Shown here: piece by piece, positions 49,871 through 58,681 of the stretch
Layout: every line of letters starts with the position of its first letter
How positions within the stretch are numbered: position 1 is the first letter of the stretch
Assembly: GCF_012910905.1 (NCBI RefSeq)
Contig: NZ_WTVN01000022.1
Span: 23,599-87,598, forward strand
Reading direction: 5' to 3'
DNA: 64,000 nucleotides
Origin: Aromatoleum toluvorans
Lineage (GTDB): Bacteria; Pseudomonadota; Gammaproteobacteria; Burkholderiales; Rhodocyclaceae
Program-made: the position numbers and the translations under genes
Notes under the pieces: model-generated
Databases searched by the model: none
The model's input: only the letters and a program-made list of their open reading frames with translations
Told to the model about the DNA's origin: nothing

Positions 49871-49950
49871 GAGCGCCAGCCGCGCCAGCGCAGTTGCGCG
49901 GCGACAAACTGGATGCTTTCCTCTACCGAATCCCGGTTCCTGTAGGTCAC
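49852..49950 (-). CDS. Candidate trp leader peptide
   Basis: A 32-residue ORF beginning at the GTG at 49950 and stopping 72 nt before trpE. Its C-terminal part contains three Trp residues spaced every third codon (RWRGWRSW, residues 21-28), immediately before the stop codon and inside a perfect hairpin. This is the layout of ribosome-mediated attenuation leaders. The ribosome site (GAGAC) is weak, and the same frame is open further upstream into gph, so the true start is uncertain. Confidence 0.45.
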   Translation of the reverse strand: MTYRNRDSVEESIQFVAAQLRWRGWRSWPAGH

Positions 49951-50008
49951 GATGTCTCGATCGGATGATGATGTCTTGCGGCGTTTCCTGCCGAGAGGCG
50001 CCGGGGCG

Positions 50009-50686
50009 TCACGCCGCTGCGATGCGGTCGAGCGCGCCGGTTGCGATCGATAGTAGCCCATCGCATTCGATGGTGTCCACCGCCATGCCTTCGCTATATC
50101 CATAGGTCACGAGCAGCACCGGCATGCCCGCGCCGCGTGCGGCGAGCGCGTCGTTGGCCGAGTCGCCGATCATCAGCGCCTGCGGCGAGGCGACGCCCAG
50201 GAGCTCGCAGGCGTGGTGCAGCACCGCCGGATCGGGCTTCTTCACCGGCAGCGTGTCGCCGCTCACGACCGCACCGAAGTACGACGTCAGCCCCATGCGC
50301 TCGAGCAGCGGCAGCGTGAAGGCCTCGGCCTTGTTGGTGACGCAGGCCAGCCGCAGTTCCATCGCGCGCATCGCCTCCAGCGTCTCGATCACGCCGGGAT
50401 AGATGCGCGTGCTGCGGCCGTTGACGTCGGCGTAATGGCGGCGGAACACCGCGACCGCCTGGTCGATCTCGCCCTCGCCGGCCTCGGCATCCTCGGTCAT
50501 GCAGCGGCGCACGAGGTTGGGGATGCCCTTGCCGACGAAGGAATGGATCTGCTCCAGCGGGCGCGCCGGACGCCCCATCTCGGCGAGCGTGAGGTTGGCC
50601 GCGTCGGCAAGGTCGTGGATCGTGTCGAGCAGGGTGCCGTCCAGGTCGAACAGCACCGCCCGCACCGGAAAGCGGGCAAGCTTCAT
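50009..50686 (-). CDS. gph: Phosphoglycolate phosphatase
   Basis: A 225-residue HAD-superfamily hydrolase. Motif I is [12 protein letters not shown] with both catalytic Asp residues, motif II is CVTNKAE, and motif III/IV are VKKPDP and [16 protein letters not shown]. It removes phosphate from 2-phosphoglycolate formed in DNA repair or by RuBisCO. The start overlaps the rpe stop (ATGA). An rpe-gph-trp gene order is common in betaproteobacteria. Confidence 0.93.
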   Translation of the reverse strand: MKLARFPVRAVLFDLDGTLLDTIHDLADAANLTLAEMGRPARPLEQIHSFVGKGIPNLVRRCMTEDAEAGEGEIDQAVAVFRRHYADVNGRSTRIYPGVIETLEAMRAMELRLACVTNKAEAFTLPLLERMGLTSYFGAVVSGDTLPVKKPDPAVLHHACELLGVASPQALMIGDSANDALAARGAGMPVLLVTYGYSEGMAVDTIECDGLLSIATGALDRIAAA

Positions 50687-51378
50687 TGCTTCACCTTCGC
50701 CAGTTCGGCGCGCATCGCGGCGATCACGCTGTCGTAGCGGTGGGGATCGGAATCACGGCCGGCGCCGAACACCGCCGAACCGGCGACGAAGGTGTCAGCC
50801 CCCGCGGCGGCGATCTCGGCGATGTTGCCGACCTTCACGCCGCCGTCGATCTGCAGCAGGATCTGCCGCCCGGTCGCCGCCTCGTAGGCGTCGAGCCGCT
50901 CGCGCGCCGCACGCAGCTTGGCCAGGGTGCCGGGAATGAACGACTGCCCGCCGAAACCGGGGTTCACGCTCATCAGCAGCACCATGTCGATGTCGTCGAG
51001 CGCGTGATCGAGGTAGTGCAGCGGCGTGGCCGGGTTGAATACCAGGCCCGCCTTGCAGCCGTGGTCACGGATCAGCGCGAGCGTGCGGTGGATGTGGTCG
51101 GACGCTTCCGGGTGGAAGGTGATCACGTTCGCACCGGCCTTGGCGAAGTCGGGGATGATGCGGTCGACCGGCTTCACCATCAGGTGCACGTCGATCGGCG
51201 CCTCGGTATGCGGCCGGATCGCCTCGCACACCAGCGGACCGATCGTGAGGTTCGGCACGTAATGGTTGTCCATCACGTCGAAATGGATCCAGTCCGCACC
51301 GGCGGTGATGACGTTGCGGACCTCCTCGCCGAGGCGGGCGAAATCGGCGGAGAGCAGGCTGGGGGCGATTCGGTACAT
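50683..51378 (-). CDS. rpe: Ribulose-phosphate 3-epimerase
   Basis: A 231-residue TIM-barrel enzyme of the pentose phosphate pathway. [32 protein letters not shown] (metal-binding His and Asp), [25 protein letters not shown] and [10 protein letters not shown] are the standard motifs in order. It interconverts ribulose 5-phosphate and xylulose 5-phosphate. It is the first gene of the rpe-gph-trp group, with 100 nt before it. Confidence 0.97.
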   Translation of the reverse strand: MYRIAPSLLSADFARLGEEVRNVITAGADWIHFDVMDNHYVPNLTIGPLVCEAIRPHTEAPIDVHLMVKPVDRIIPDFAKAGANVITFHPEASDHIHRTLALIRDHGCKAGLVFNPATPLHYLDHALDDIDMVLLMSVNPGFGGQSFIPGTLAKLRAARERLDAYEAATGRQILLQIDGGVKVGNIAEIAAAGADTFVAGSAVFGAGRDSDPHRYDSVIAAMRAELAKVKQ

Positions 51379-51478
51379 TGTTGTGTTCTCCAGGGGTTGG
51401 CCCCCATTTTAACCCGCGTCTCCGTGGCGGTCGCACGGGCTTCCTGCGTCGCGCAACCGACGCCGGCCATCAATCGAC

Positions 51479-53884
51479 CTAGCGCACGCACACCCTGCGC
51501 ACCTGCTCCATGTCGGTGACGCCGGCAAACACCTTCTCGATGCCGTCCTGGCGCAAGGTGCGCATGCCTTCGGACAGTGCGAGCGCCAGGAGCTCGGCGA
51601 CGCGCGCGCGCTCCTGGATCAGGCGCTTGGCCTCGCTGGTGGCGACCATCAGCTCGTGCAGACCGACGCGCCCGCGGTAGCCGCAGTTGCACTCCGGGCA
51701 CCCCACCGGTCGGTAGAGCGTGAAGCGGCCGTCCGCACCATGTTCCGCCTGCAGGCGGGCCAGCACCGCCGCACGCGCCGCAGCCGGATCGGCCTGGAAG
51801 GCCGGGGTCGCCGCCATGTCCTCGCAATACTCGTCGAGCATCTGCCGGACCTCACCCTCCTCCGGGCGATAGGCTTCCTTGCACTTGCACAGCCGCTTGG
51901 CGAGACGCTGCGCCAGCACCCCGAGCAGCGCGTCGCCGAAATTGAACGGGTCCATGCCCATGTCGAGGAGGCGCACGACGGACTCCGGCGCGCTGTTCGT
52001 GTGCAGCGTCGACAGCACGAGGTGGCCGGTCAGCGAGGCCTCGATGCCGACCGACACGGTCTCCAGGTCGCGCATCTCGCCGACCATGATCACGTCGGGA
52101 TCGGCGCGCAGGAAGGAGCGCAACATCGTCGCAAAATCCAGCCCCGCCTTGCGGTTCACCTGCACCTGGCGCAGGCCCTTCTGCGTGATCTCGACCGGGT
52201 CCTCGGCAGTCCAGATCTTCGTCTCGGGCGTGTTGATGTGGCCGAGGATCGAATGCAGCGTGGTCGTCTTGCCCGAGCCGGTCGGGCCGCACACGAAGAA
52301 CAGGCCGTAGGGCTTGGTGATCGTGCGCTTGAGGCGCTCGAGGTTGTGCGGGCTGACGCCGAGCTTGTCGAGCCTGATCGGCTCGCTGTGGCCGAGCAGG
52401 CGCATCACCACGTCCTCGAGCCCGCCCGCGGTCGGCACCGTCGCGACGCGCAGCTCGATGTCCAGCGGCGCGAACTTGCGGAACTTGATCTTGCCGTCCT
52501 GCGGCTTGCGGCGCTCCGAGATGTCGAGGTCGCACATGATCTTGATGCGCGTCACGAGCGGGTTGCGGTAGCTCGCCGGGACCTGGATGTAGGGCACGAG
52601 CGTGCCGTCCTTGCGGAAGCGGATCAGCGTCTTTTCCTTGCCCGGACGCGGCTCGATATGGATATCGGAGGCGCCCTGGCGGTGGGCGTCGATGATGACC
52701 TTGTTCACGAGCTTCACGAGCTCGTTGTCGGCCGCCGCGGAGACGTCGTCGGCAACCGACCCCTCCTGCTCGTCGTCCATCAGGTCGTGCAGCAGGTCGT
52801 CGACCGAACTGCTCTCGATCGACGGCTCGAAGTACTGGTCGACGGTCTGCTCGAACTCGCAGCGCGTGGTGATGCGATAGGCGAGCTTCTTCTTCGGGAA
52901 TACGTTCTCGGCGATGCGCGACACGCGCACCTGCTCGGGGTCGTAGGTGAGCAGGACGATGCCTTCGTTCGTCTCTTCCAGCGGCAGCCACTGGTTCTGC
53001 ACCACGTACTCGCGCTTGATGTTGCGCAGCAGGTCCATCTGCCTGACGCGCTCGGAGCGGAAAGGCTCGTACGCGACGTTGAAGAAGCGCGCCGCCGCGT
53101 CGCCGATCTGCGGCAGTGTCAGCCCGTACTTCTGGACGAGGACGTCCTCGACGTGGGCGCCGGTTTCGTGCGCGATGCGCGTCGCATCGTCCATCTCGCC
53201 GGTGACGATGCGCCCGTCGGCGATCAGCGCGTCGTAGCGCGAACGCAGCGCCGCCGGCGCATTGCTGCGCTGCGCGAACGCCACCCCCAGCGTCTGCGCG
53301 AGCCCCAGCAGACCTTCCGTCGCAACGGGCGGGAAATCCTCTCCGCCCAGCGAATTGACCACCTCGACGACACCGTGCAGCGTACCGCTGTTCGGATCGA
53401 TGATCGGCGCGCACAGCATCTGGCGCGTACGGTAGCCGCCGAGGGTATCACCGAGGGTGCGAAAGCGCAGGTCTGGCGAGATCGCCGCCAGTTCGGCGGC
53501 ATCATAGACGTCGCGCAGGTTAAGCGCCTCGCGCGTCAGCGCGACGAAGCCGGCGATGCTGCTCTCGTCGATCGGCAGGCGCGCGCCGGGCGACACGCCA
53601 CGGCCGGTCTTCACGCGCGCCAGCAGATGCGTGCCACCGTGGTTGACGACGAAGAAGGACAGCCGCTCCGCACTGAACAGCGCACACAGATCGGTCGACA
53701 ACTCCGACACGATCTCGTCGATATCCTTGCTCGCATGGATACGCGCCGTGATCGCCTGCAGCCCCTTGAAAAAGGCCAGCCGCGTCGCGACTTCCCCCCC
53801 GGCGCCGGGCTTTCCCTGCATAGAGCTGATTGACATGCGGATACCTGATGACGGCTGAAATGACAAGCATTCGGAACCGGCCAT
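51479..53884 (-). CDS. GAF-containing GspE/PilB-type secretion ATPase
   Basis: An 801-residue ATPase. A GAF sensory domain lies at about residues 30-190, a T2SSE N-terminal (MshEN-like) domain at about 210-330, and the hexameric ATPase core after 390. Walker A is GPTGSGKTTTLH (near 531), the Asp box is WTAEDPVEIT, Walker B is DPDVIMVGEMRD, and HLVLSTLHTNSAPES follows. Zinc-site Cys residues are CKCK (about 663) and CPECNC (about 728). Such ATPases power pilus assembly or type II secretion, but no pilin, secretin or platform gene is adjacent. It follows the MBL gene by 27 nt. GAGG before the ATG at 53884 supports that start; the ATG at 53836 is an alternative. Confidence 0.93.
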   Translation of the reverse strand: MAGSECLSFQPSSGIRMSISSMQGKPGAGGEVATRLAFFKGLQAITARIHASKDIDEIVSELSTDLCALFSAERLSFFVVNHGGTHLLARVKTGRGVSPGARLPIDESSIAGFVALTREALNLRDVYDAAELAAISPDLRFRTLGDTLGGYRTRQMLCAPIIDPNSGTLHGVVEVVNSLGGEDFPPVATEGLLGLAQTLGVAFAQRSNAPAALRSRYDALIADGRIVTGEMDDATRIAHETGAHVEDVLVQKYGLTLPQIGDAAARFFNVAYEPFRSERVRQMDLLRNIKREYVVQNQWLPLEETNEGIVLLTYDPEQVRVSRIAENVFPKKKLAYRITTRCEFEQTVDQYFEPSIESSSVDDLLHDLMDDEQEGSVADDVSAAADNELVKLVNKVIIDAHRQGASDIHIEPRPGKEKTLIRFRKDGTLVPYIQVPASYRNPLVTRIKIMCDLDISERRKPQDGKIKFRKFAPLDIELRVATVPTAGGLEDVVMRLLGHSEPIRLDKLGVSPHNLERLKRTITKPYGLFFVCGPTGSGKTTTLHSILGHINTPETKIWTAEDPVEITQKGLRQVQVNRKAGLDFATMLRSFLRADPDVIMVGEMRDLETVSVGIEASLTGHLVLSTLHTNSAPESVVRLLDMGMDPFNFGDALLGVLAQRLAKRLCKCKEAYRPEEGEVRQMLDEYCEDMAATPAFQADPAAARAAVLARLQAEHGADGRFTLYRPVGCPECNCGYRGRVGLHELMVATSEAKRLIQERARVAELLALALSEGMRTLRQDGIEKVFAGVTDMEQVRRVCVR

Positions 53885-53911
53885 TCTAGCCTCACCGGGG
53901 CAGGGGGAGAA

Positions 53912-54679
53912 TCAGAACTCGATGACCTGCCCCTGATGCAATACTTCAGCGCGCAGGCGCCCGCCCGCATCCGCGATCTGCGCCATCACGCGCTCACGCT
54001 GTCCCGGCTTGATATGACTGATATATACCCTCGGATTGACCGTGAGCTCGTTGAGGAGGCCCGCCACCATGGCCGGGCTCATGTGGCGCGACGCCAGCGC
54101 AAGCCCGTGCTGCTCGTCGGGAAAGGCGGCCTCGATGATCAGGTGGTGCAGCCTGGGGCAGGCATTGATCGCTGCAATGAGCTCCGGCGAATAGGTGGTG
54201 TCGCCCGAATAAACGAGCTGGCCATCGCCGCCGTCGAGGCAGTACGCGACGGCCGGCACGCTGTGCAGGGCCGGCAGCGGCGTGATGACGCGCGTGCCGA
54301 GCTTCACCGGCTCGCCGACCGCGAGCGGCTGCAGCCGCAGGAAAGGCCGGCGCCGATCGGGGATGGCGGTGAAATCGGGCCAGATCAGCCAGTTGAACAC
54401 GTGCGCACGCAGGATGCGCAAGACCTCGGGGATCGCATACACGGTGATCGGGACACCACGCATTTCGCCCACGGCGTCGACGATCAGCGGGATCGCCGCA
54501 ATATGGTCCATGTGGGAGTGCGTGACGAAGATGTGATCGACGGCCGCGAGTTCCTCCAGCTCCAGGTCGCCGGCCCCGGTGCCGCAGTCGATCAGGATGT
54601 CGTCGTCGGCCAGGAAGGCGGTCGTGCGGCCCTCGGCTCCGCCAATGCCTCCACTGCAGCCCAGCACCTTCAGCTTCAT
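53912..54679 (-). CDS. Metallo-beta-lactamase-fold hydrolase, cyclic-nucleotide phosphodiesterase class II-like
   Basis: A 255-residue MBL-fold protein. The metal motif is THSHMDHIAAIP (HxHxDH), GTGAGDL and YSGDTTYSPELI supply further ligands, and SRHMSP lies near the C terminus. The opening MKLKVLGCSGGIGG and overall layout resemble class-II 3',5'-cyclic nucleotide phosphodiesterases, but an RNase Z-like role cannot be excluded. GGGGAACG lies before the ATG at 54679. It sits between the FHA and ATPase genes, so a signalling-nucleotide substrate is plausible (inference). Confidence 0.85.
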   Translation of the reverse strand: MKLKVLGCSGGIGGAEGRTTAFLADDDILIDCGTGAGDLELEELAAVDHIFVTHSHMDHIAAIPLIVDAVGEMRGVPITVYAIPEVLRILRAHVFNWLIWPDFTAIPDRRRPFLRLQPLAVGEPVKLGTRVITPLPALHSVPAVAYCLDGGDGQLVYSGDTTYSPELIAAINACPRLHHLIIEAAFPDEQHGLALASRHMSPAMVAGLLNELTVNPRVYISHIKPGQRERVMAQIADAGGRLRAEVLHQGQVIEF

Positions 54680-54793
54680 CGTTCCCCGCAAGTGCAACGC
54701 CGCGCGACCCGGCGGCTCGGCAGTGTTCCGTTGATTTTCGACACCCTAGCACCGCGCCTGCGGAATCGGCGTGCAGTACGGCACGACGAAAAG

Positions 54794-55498
54794 TCAGCCC
54801 TGCAACGAAAAGGCCATGCGCACCCCGGCGATCTCGACGATGTCGCCGTCACGGAGCGGATGGGCCCCCGCCTCGATCGGCCGGTTGTTCACCTGCGGGA
54901 AGCTCTCGCCTTCCGCATGGGTGATGAAATAGCCCTGCGGGCGCCGCGAAATCACCGCGACCTGCAGGCCGGGCTTGCCCAGCGTGGTCACCGCCTTGGC
55001 GAGCTGGAGTTCACGGCCGGCAGTCGGACCGCTCAGGACCTTGATGATCCCGAGCTGCGATTCGTCGAACGCCGGCTCGGCGGTGACGCTGGCCATCACA
55101 TCCGGCGGCAGCATCTGGGTCTCGCCCGCCGCGGGCGCTGTTGCGGACGCCGCCCCCGAAGCACGCAGTTCGTCCGACGGCTCGAAGCGGTCACCCCGCG
55201 GGCGCCGCTTCGCGTCGGCGAGAAACTTGAGCCGGTACTTGCCCAGTTCGATGACGTCGTTGTTGTGCAGCACGCACTTCTTGACCGGCTGGCCGTTCAC
55301 GTAGGTGCCGTTGGTGCTGTTCTGGTCTTCGAGGAAAGCGTCGTCGAGGATGGTCGTGATCAGCGCGTGCTGCCCGCTGATCGCGAGGTTGTCGATCTGG
55401 ATGTCGTTGTTCGGCTTGCGACCGATCGAAACGCGCTCCTTGTCGAGGGCGATTTCCTTGAGGACCAGCCCGTCCATGCTGAGGATCAGCTTCGGCAT
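54794..55498 (-). CDS. FHA-domain protein with two FHA-like modules
   Basis: A 234-residue cytoplasmic protein. The first FHA domain (about residues 20-90) is intact: VSIGRKPNNDI, AISGQHALI and QNSTNGTYVNG give the phosphothreonine-binding Arg, Ser, His and Asn residues. A linker rich in Ala, Ser and Pro follows. The second FHA-like module (about 145-232) lacks the GR and SxxH motifs but keeps QVNNRPIEAGAHPLRDGD, so it is probably a degenerate fold. FHA proteins read Ser/Thr phosphorylation; the next gene upstream encodes a PP2C phosphatase. GAAAGGAAAC precedes the ATG at 55498. Confidence 0.93.
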   Translation of the reverse strand: MPKLILSMDGLVLKEIALDKERVSIGRKPNNDIQIDNLAISGQHALITTILDDAFLEDQNSTNGTYVNGQPVKKCVLHNNDVIELGKYRLKFLADAKRRPRGDRFEPSDELRASGAASATAPAAGETQMLPPDVMASVTAEPAFDESQLGIIKVLSGPTAGRELQLAKAVTTLGKPGLQVAVISRRPQGYFITHAEGESFPQVNNRPIEAGAHPLRDGDIVEIAGVRMAFSLQG

Positions 55499-55526
55499 CG
55501 TTTCCTTTCCTTCGTCCAGACGGCGC

Positions 55527-56297
55527 TCATGCAGCCATGCGCGCCAGTATCACGGAAATATTGTCGCGCCCTCCCCGCTCGTTGGCCAGTGCCACGAGCT
55601 GGTCGGCGGCGGCTTCGAGGGGCGCCTGCATCGCGGCGGCAGGCCGCAGCACGTGCGCGATCGCATCGTCGTCGAGCATGTCGGTGAGCCCGTCCGAACA
55701 CAGCAGGAAGATGTCCCCCGAACGGGCGGAATGGATACCCGGCTCGGGCAGGACGAGGGGCGAGACGCCCAGCCCCCGCGTGAGGAGGCCCCGGAACTGC
55801 GAGCGCGCCGCTTCCTCGGGCGTCATGATGCCGGCGTCCAACAGCTCCTGCAACATCGTGTGGTCGCGCGTCAGCTGCTGCAGCCCGACGTCGCGCAGCC
55901 GGTACATCCGAGAGTCGCCGACATGGGTAGCCACCACGCAATCGGCAAGAAAGACGGCCGCGACCAGCGTCGAGCCCATGCCCGAGAGATTCGGGTCGCG
56001 CGCTGCCTGCGCGCGGATGTCGGCATTGGCGTCGTGTGCGGCCGCCTCCAGCACGGCAGCGGCCCGTTCGGGCACGCAGGCATCCGCCTCGGCAAGTTCG
56101 CGCTCGAGGCGCTGCAGGGTGCTGTCCACGGCAAGCCGCGAGGCGACGTCCCCGCCGCGATAGCCGCCCATGCCGTCGGCCAGCACGGCCCATCCGCGCT
56201 CCTCGCGCACCGCAATCGAATCCTCGTTGCGTTTGCGCACCTGCCCCACATCACTGCGCGAGCAGAACTCGAACCGGCCCGGAGACGAGGTGGACAT
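55527..56297 (-). CDS. PP2C-type Ser/Thr protein phosphatase
   Basis: A 256-residue Stp1-like phosphatase. Metal-binding motifs occur in order: RKRNEDSIAV, VLADGMGGYRGGDVAS, MGSTLVAAVF, THVGDSRMYRL, LLCSDGLTDML and ERGGRDNISVILAR. It removes phosphate from Ser/Thr residues using Mn2+ or Mg2+. It starts 24 nt after the OCD-family gene and ends 28 nt before the FHA gene. The matching Ser/Thr kinase is not in this window. Confidence 0.96.
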   Translation of the reverse strand: MSTSSPGRFEFCSRSDVGQVRKRNEDSIAVREERGWAVLADGMGGYRGGDVASRLAVDSTLQRLERELAEADACVPERAAAVLEAAAHDANADIRAQAARDPNLSGMGSTLVAAVFLADCVVATHVGDSRMYRLRDVGLQQLTRDHTMLQELLDAGIMTPEEAARSQFRGLLTRGLGVSPLVLPEPGIHSARSGDIFLLCSDGLTDMLDDDAIAHVLRPAAAMQAPLEAAADQLVALANERGGRDNISVILARMAA

Positions 56298-56321
56298 GGC
56301 TCTGCGACGCCCGCATGCGCC

Positions 56322-57275
56322 TCAGTACGGCAACTCGCAGCCGAGGCCGCGCTCGCGTGCGCGCGCAACGACGCGGGCCGCGACGGCGATGTCCTGGATC
56401 GCCATGCCCTGCGATTCGAACAGCGTGATCTGCTCCGCAGACGTGCGGCCCGGCCGCACGCCGGCAATCACTTCGCCCAGCTCGACCCAGCGGCCCGGTT
56501 GCGTGCGCCCCTTCTCCAGCAGCGGCATCAGGTCGCCCGCCTCGCGCACCGCGATCTCGCGCGAATCGACGCAGATCACGTCCGCGCGCCGCACCGCGGC
56601 CTCGGACAGCTCCTGCCGCGCCAGGCTGTTGGAACCTGCCGCGGTGACATGGGTGCCCGCCGCGAGCCAGTTCGCATCGAAGAGCGGCTTGGGCGAGGTC
56701 GTGATCGTCACGACCACGTCCGCGCCGCGCACGGTGTCCTCGGCGCTTGCCGCCGGCACGACCTCGCGGCCGGTCTCGCGGCTCATCTGCGCGCAGAAGG
56801 CGGCGAGCCGCTCCGGATTGCGCGCGAATACCTTGATGCGCTCGATCGGCCGCACCGCGCACAGCGCGAGCACCTGCCCCTGCGCCTGCCAGCCGGAGCC
56901 GAACACGCCGGCCACGCGGGCATCCGGTCGCGCGAGCCACTTCGTCGCGACGCCGCCTGCCGCACCGGTCCGCATCATGCCGAGCCGGTCCGCCTCCAGC
57001 ACGGCAACGGGATCGCCACTGGTGGCGTCGAAGAGATGGACCCAGAAGCGGTTGCGCCCGCCCGCCGACGTATACACCTTCAGGCCCGTCAGGTTGAGGT
57101 CCGGCACGCCGCCCTGCAGCAGATGCGTCATCGACGCCGGCAGGCGCACGCGCTGGCGCGGGTAATCCACGGTCTCGCCACGCCCGTGGGCGCCCATCAC
57201 CTGCTCCACGGCCTCGAGCACCATCGGCATGTCCAGCAGGCTGCCGACCTCTTCTTCCTTCAGGTAGATCGTCAT
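56322..57275 (-). CDS. Ornithine cyclodeaminase/mu-crystallin family protein
   Basis: A 317-residue NAD(P)-binding protein. The Rossmann region is VAGVFGSGWQAQGQVLAL (about residues 128-145), preceded by the substrate Lys and Arg-containing LTGLKVYTS and MMRTGAAGGVATKWLA. The family includes ornithine cyclodeaminase, alanine dehydrogenase and ketimine reductases, and the activity cannot be chosen from sequence alone. It is the first gene of a minus-strand run that continues into PP2C, FHA, MBL and ATPase genes, and it follows the TRAP transporter terminator. Confidence 0.9.
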   Translation of the reverse strand: MTIYLKEEEVGSLLDMPMVLEAVEQVMGAHGRGETVDYPRQRVRLPASMTHLLQGGVPDLNLTGLKVYTSAGGRNRFWVHLFDATSGDPVAVLEADRLGMMRTGAAGGVATKWLARPDARVAGVFGSGWQAQGQVLALCAVRPIERIKVFARNPERLAAFCAQMSRETGREVVPAASAEDTVRGADVVVTITTSPKPLFDANWLAAGTHVTAAGSNSLARQELSEAAVRRADVICVDSREIAVREAGDLMPLLEKGRTQPGRWVELGEVIAGVRPGRTSAEQITLFESQGMAIQDIAVAARVVARARERGLGCELPY

Positions 57276-57349
57276 ATGCGCGAAATCATCCTTTCACGAT
57301 GCCGCCGCGTGCGGCCGATGGGCCAGTCTACTCCAGCTTGGCGGCGACG

Positions 57350-57377
57350 AAAAAAGGCCCGCCACGATGGGCGGGCC
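57350..57377 (-). terminator. Terminator of the dctPQM operon
   Basis: GGCCCGCC (57356-57363) pairs with GGCGGGCC (57370-57377) around a 6-nt loop. The plus strand has six A residues before it, so the minus-strand transcript ends in a T-run. It lies 20 nt after the dctM stop. Confidence 0.88.
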
Positions 57378-57397
57378 GTTCGGCAGGCGCCGGCGCG

Positions 57398-58681
57398 TCA
57401 CATCATGCCGAGCGCCCTGGGCAGCACCAGCGAAATCCACGGCACATAGGTAACGAGCACGAGGAAGATCAGCATCGACACCAGCCACGGCCACACCGCG
57501 ACGGTGAGCTCGGTGATGCCCATCTTCGTGATGCCGGAGGCGACGTAGAGGTTCAGGCCGACCGGCGGATGGCACATGCCCACTTCCATGTTCACGACCA
57601 TGATGATGCCGAAATGCACCGGATCGATGCCGAGCTTGACCGCGATCGGGAACAGGATGGGCGCGAGGATCAGCACGATCGACGACGGCTCCATGAAGTT
57701 GCCCGCGATCAGCATCAGGATGTTGGCCATGATCAGGAAGCCGACCACGCCCACGCCGGTGCCGATCATGAAGTCCGCCATCTGCTGCGGGATGTTCTCG
57801 TGCGTGAGCAGGAAGGAGAACAGCACCGCGTTGGTGATGATGTAGAGCAGCATCGCGCTCATGTTGGCGGAGTTCAGCAGCACCTTGGGCACATCTTTCA
57901 TGCCCAGGTCCCTGTACACGAACACCGCGACGAAGAACGCATACACCGCGCTCATCGCGGCGGCCTCGGTCGGCGTGAAGATGCCGGTGTAGATCCCGCC
58001 CATCACGACGACGATCAGGAACAGGCCCCATGCGGACTCCCTGAACGCGCGCAGCCGCTCCCCCGCGCTCGCCTTCGGCTGGCGCGGATAGTCGAACTTG
58101 CGTGCGCGGTACCAGGTCGTGAAGCCGAGGAAGAACGCGAGCAGCAGGCCGGGCACGACGCCCGCCATGAAGAGCGCGCCGACCGAGGTGTTGGTCGACA
58201 CCGAGTACATGACCATGACGATCGACGGCGGGATCAGGATGCCGAGCGCGCCCGAGGTCGTGATGACGCCCGCGCCGAACTTGTTCGGGAAGCCCTGCCT
58301 GACCATCGCCGGCAGCAAAATCGCGCCGATCGCGACCACCGTCGCGGGGCTCGAACCGGACACCGCGGCGAACAGCGCGCACGCGAGCACGCCACCCAGG
58401 CCCAGGCCGCCGTGCCAGTGGCCGACCATCGCGGTCGCGAAGTTGATCATGCGCCGCGCCACGCCCCCGTGGGTGAGGAAGTTGCCCGCGAGGATGAAGA
58501 ACGGGATCGCCATGATCTCGAACTTCTCGATGCCGGTGAAGAGCTTCAGTGCGACCGATTCGATCGGCACCTGGGTCATCGTGAACAGGAAGGTCAGGAC
58601 GGTGAGGCCCAGCGAGATCGAGATCGGCATCCCGGTGAGCATCAGCACCAGGAGCAGGACGAAGATGATGGCGGCGCTCAT
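57398..58681 (-). CDS. dctM: TRAP transporter large permease DctM
   Basis: A 427-residue inner-membrane protein with about twelve helices, the ion-coupled translocator of a TRAP transporter. ALFAAVSGSSPATVVAIGAI and GILIPPSIVMVMYSV are the DctM signatures, with matching LLIAGNFMEPSSIV in the second half. It moves a carboxylate with Na+ using the binding protein DctP. The start overlaps the dctQ stop (ATGA). A clear terminator follows. Confidence 0.96.
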   Translation of the reverse strand: MSAAIIFVLLLVLMLTGMPISISLGLTVLTFLFTMTQVPIESVALKLFTGIEKFEIMAIPFFILAGNFLTHGGVARRMINFATAMVGHWHGGLGLGGVLACALFAAVSGSSPATVVAIGAILLPAMVRQGFPNKFGAGVITTSGALGILIPPSIVMVMYSVSTNTSVGALFMAGVVPGLLLAFFLGFTTWYRARKFDYPRQPKASAGERLRAFRESAWGLFLIVVVMGGIYTGIFTPTEAAAMSAVYAFFVAVFVYRDLGMKDVPKVLLNSANMSAMLLYIITNAVLFSFLLTHENIPQQMADFMIGTGVGVVGFLIMANILMLIAGNFMEPSSIVLILAPILFPIAVKLGIDPVHFGIIMVVNMEVGMCHPPVGLNLYVASGITKMGITELTVAVWPWLVSMLIFLVLVTYVPWISLVLPRALGMM

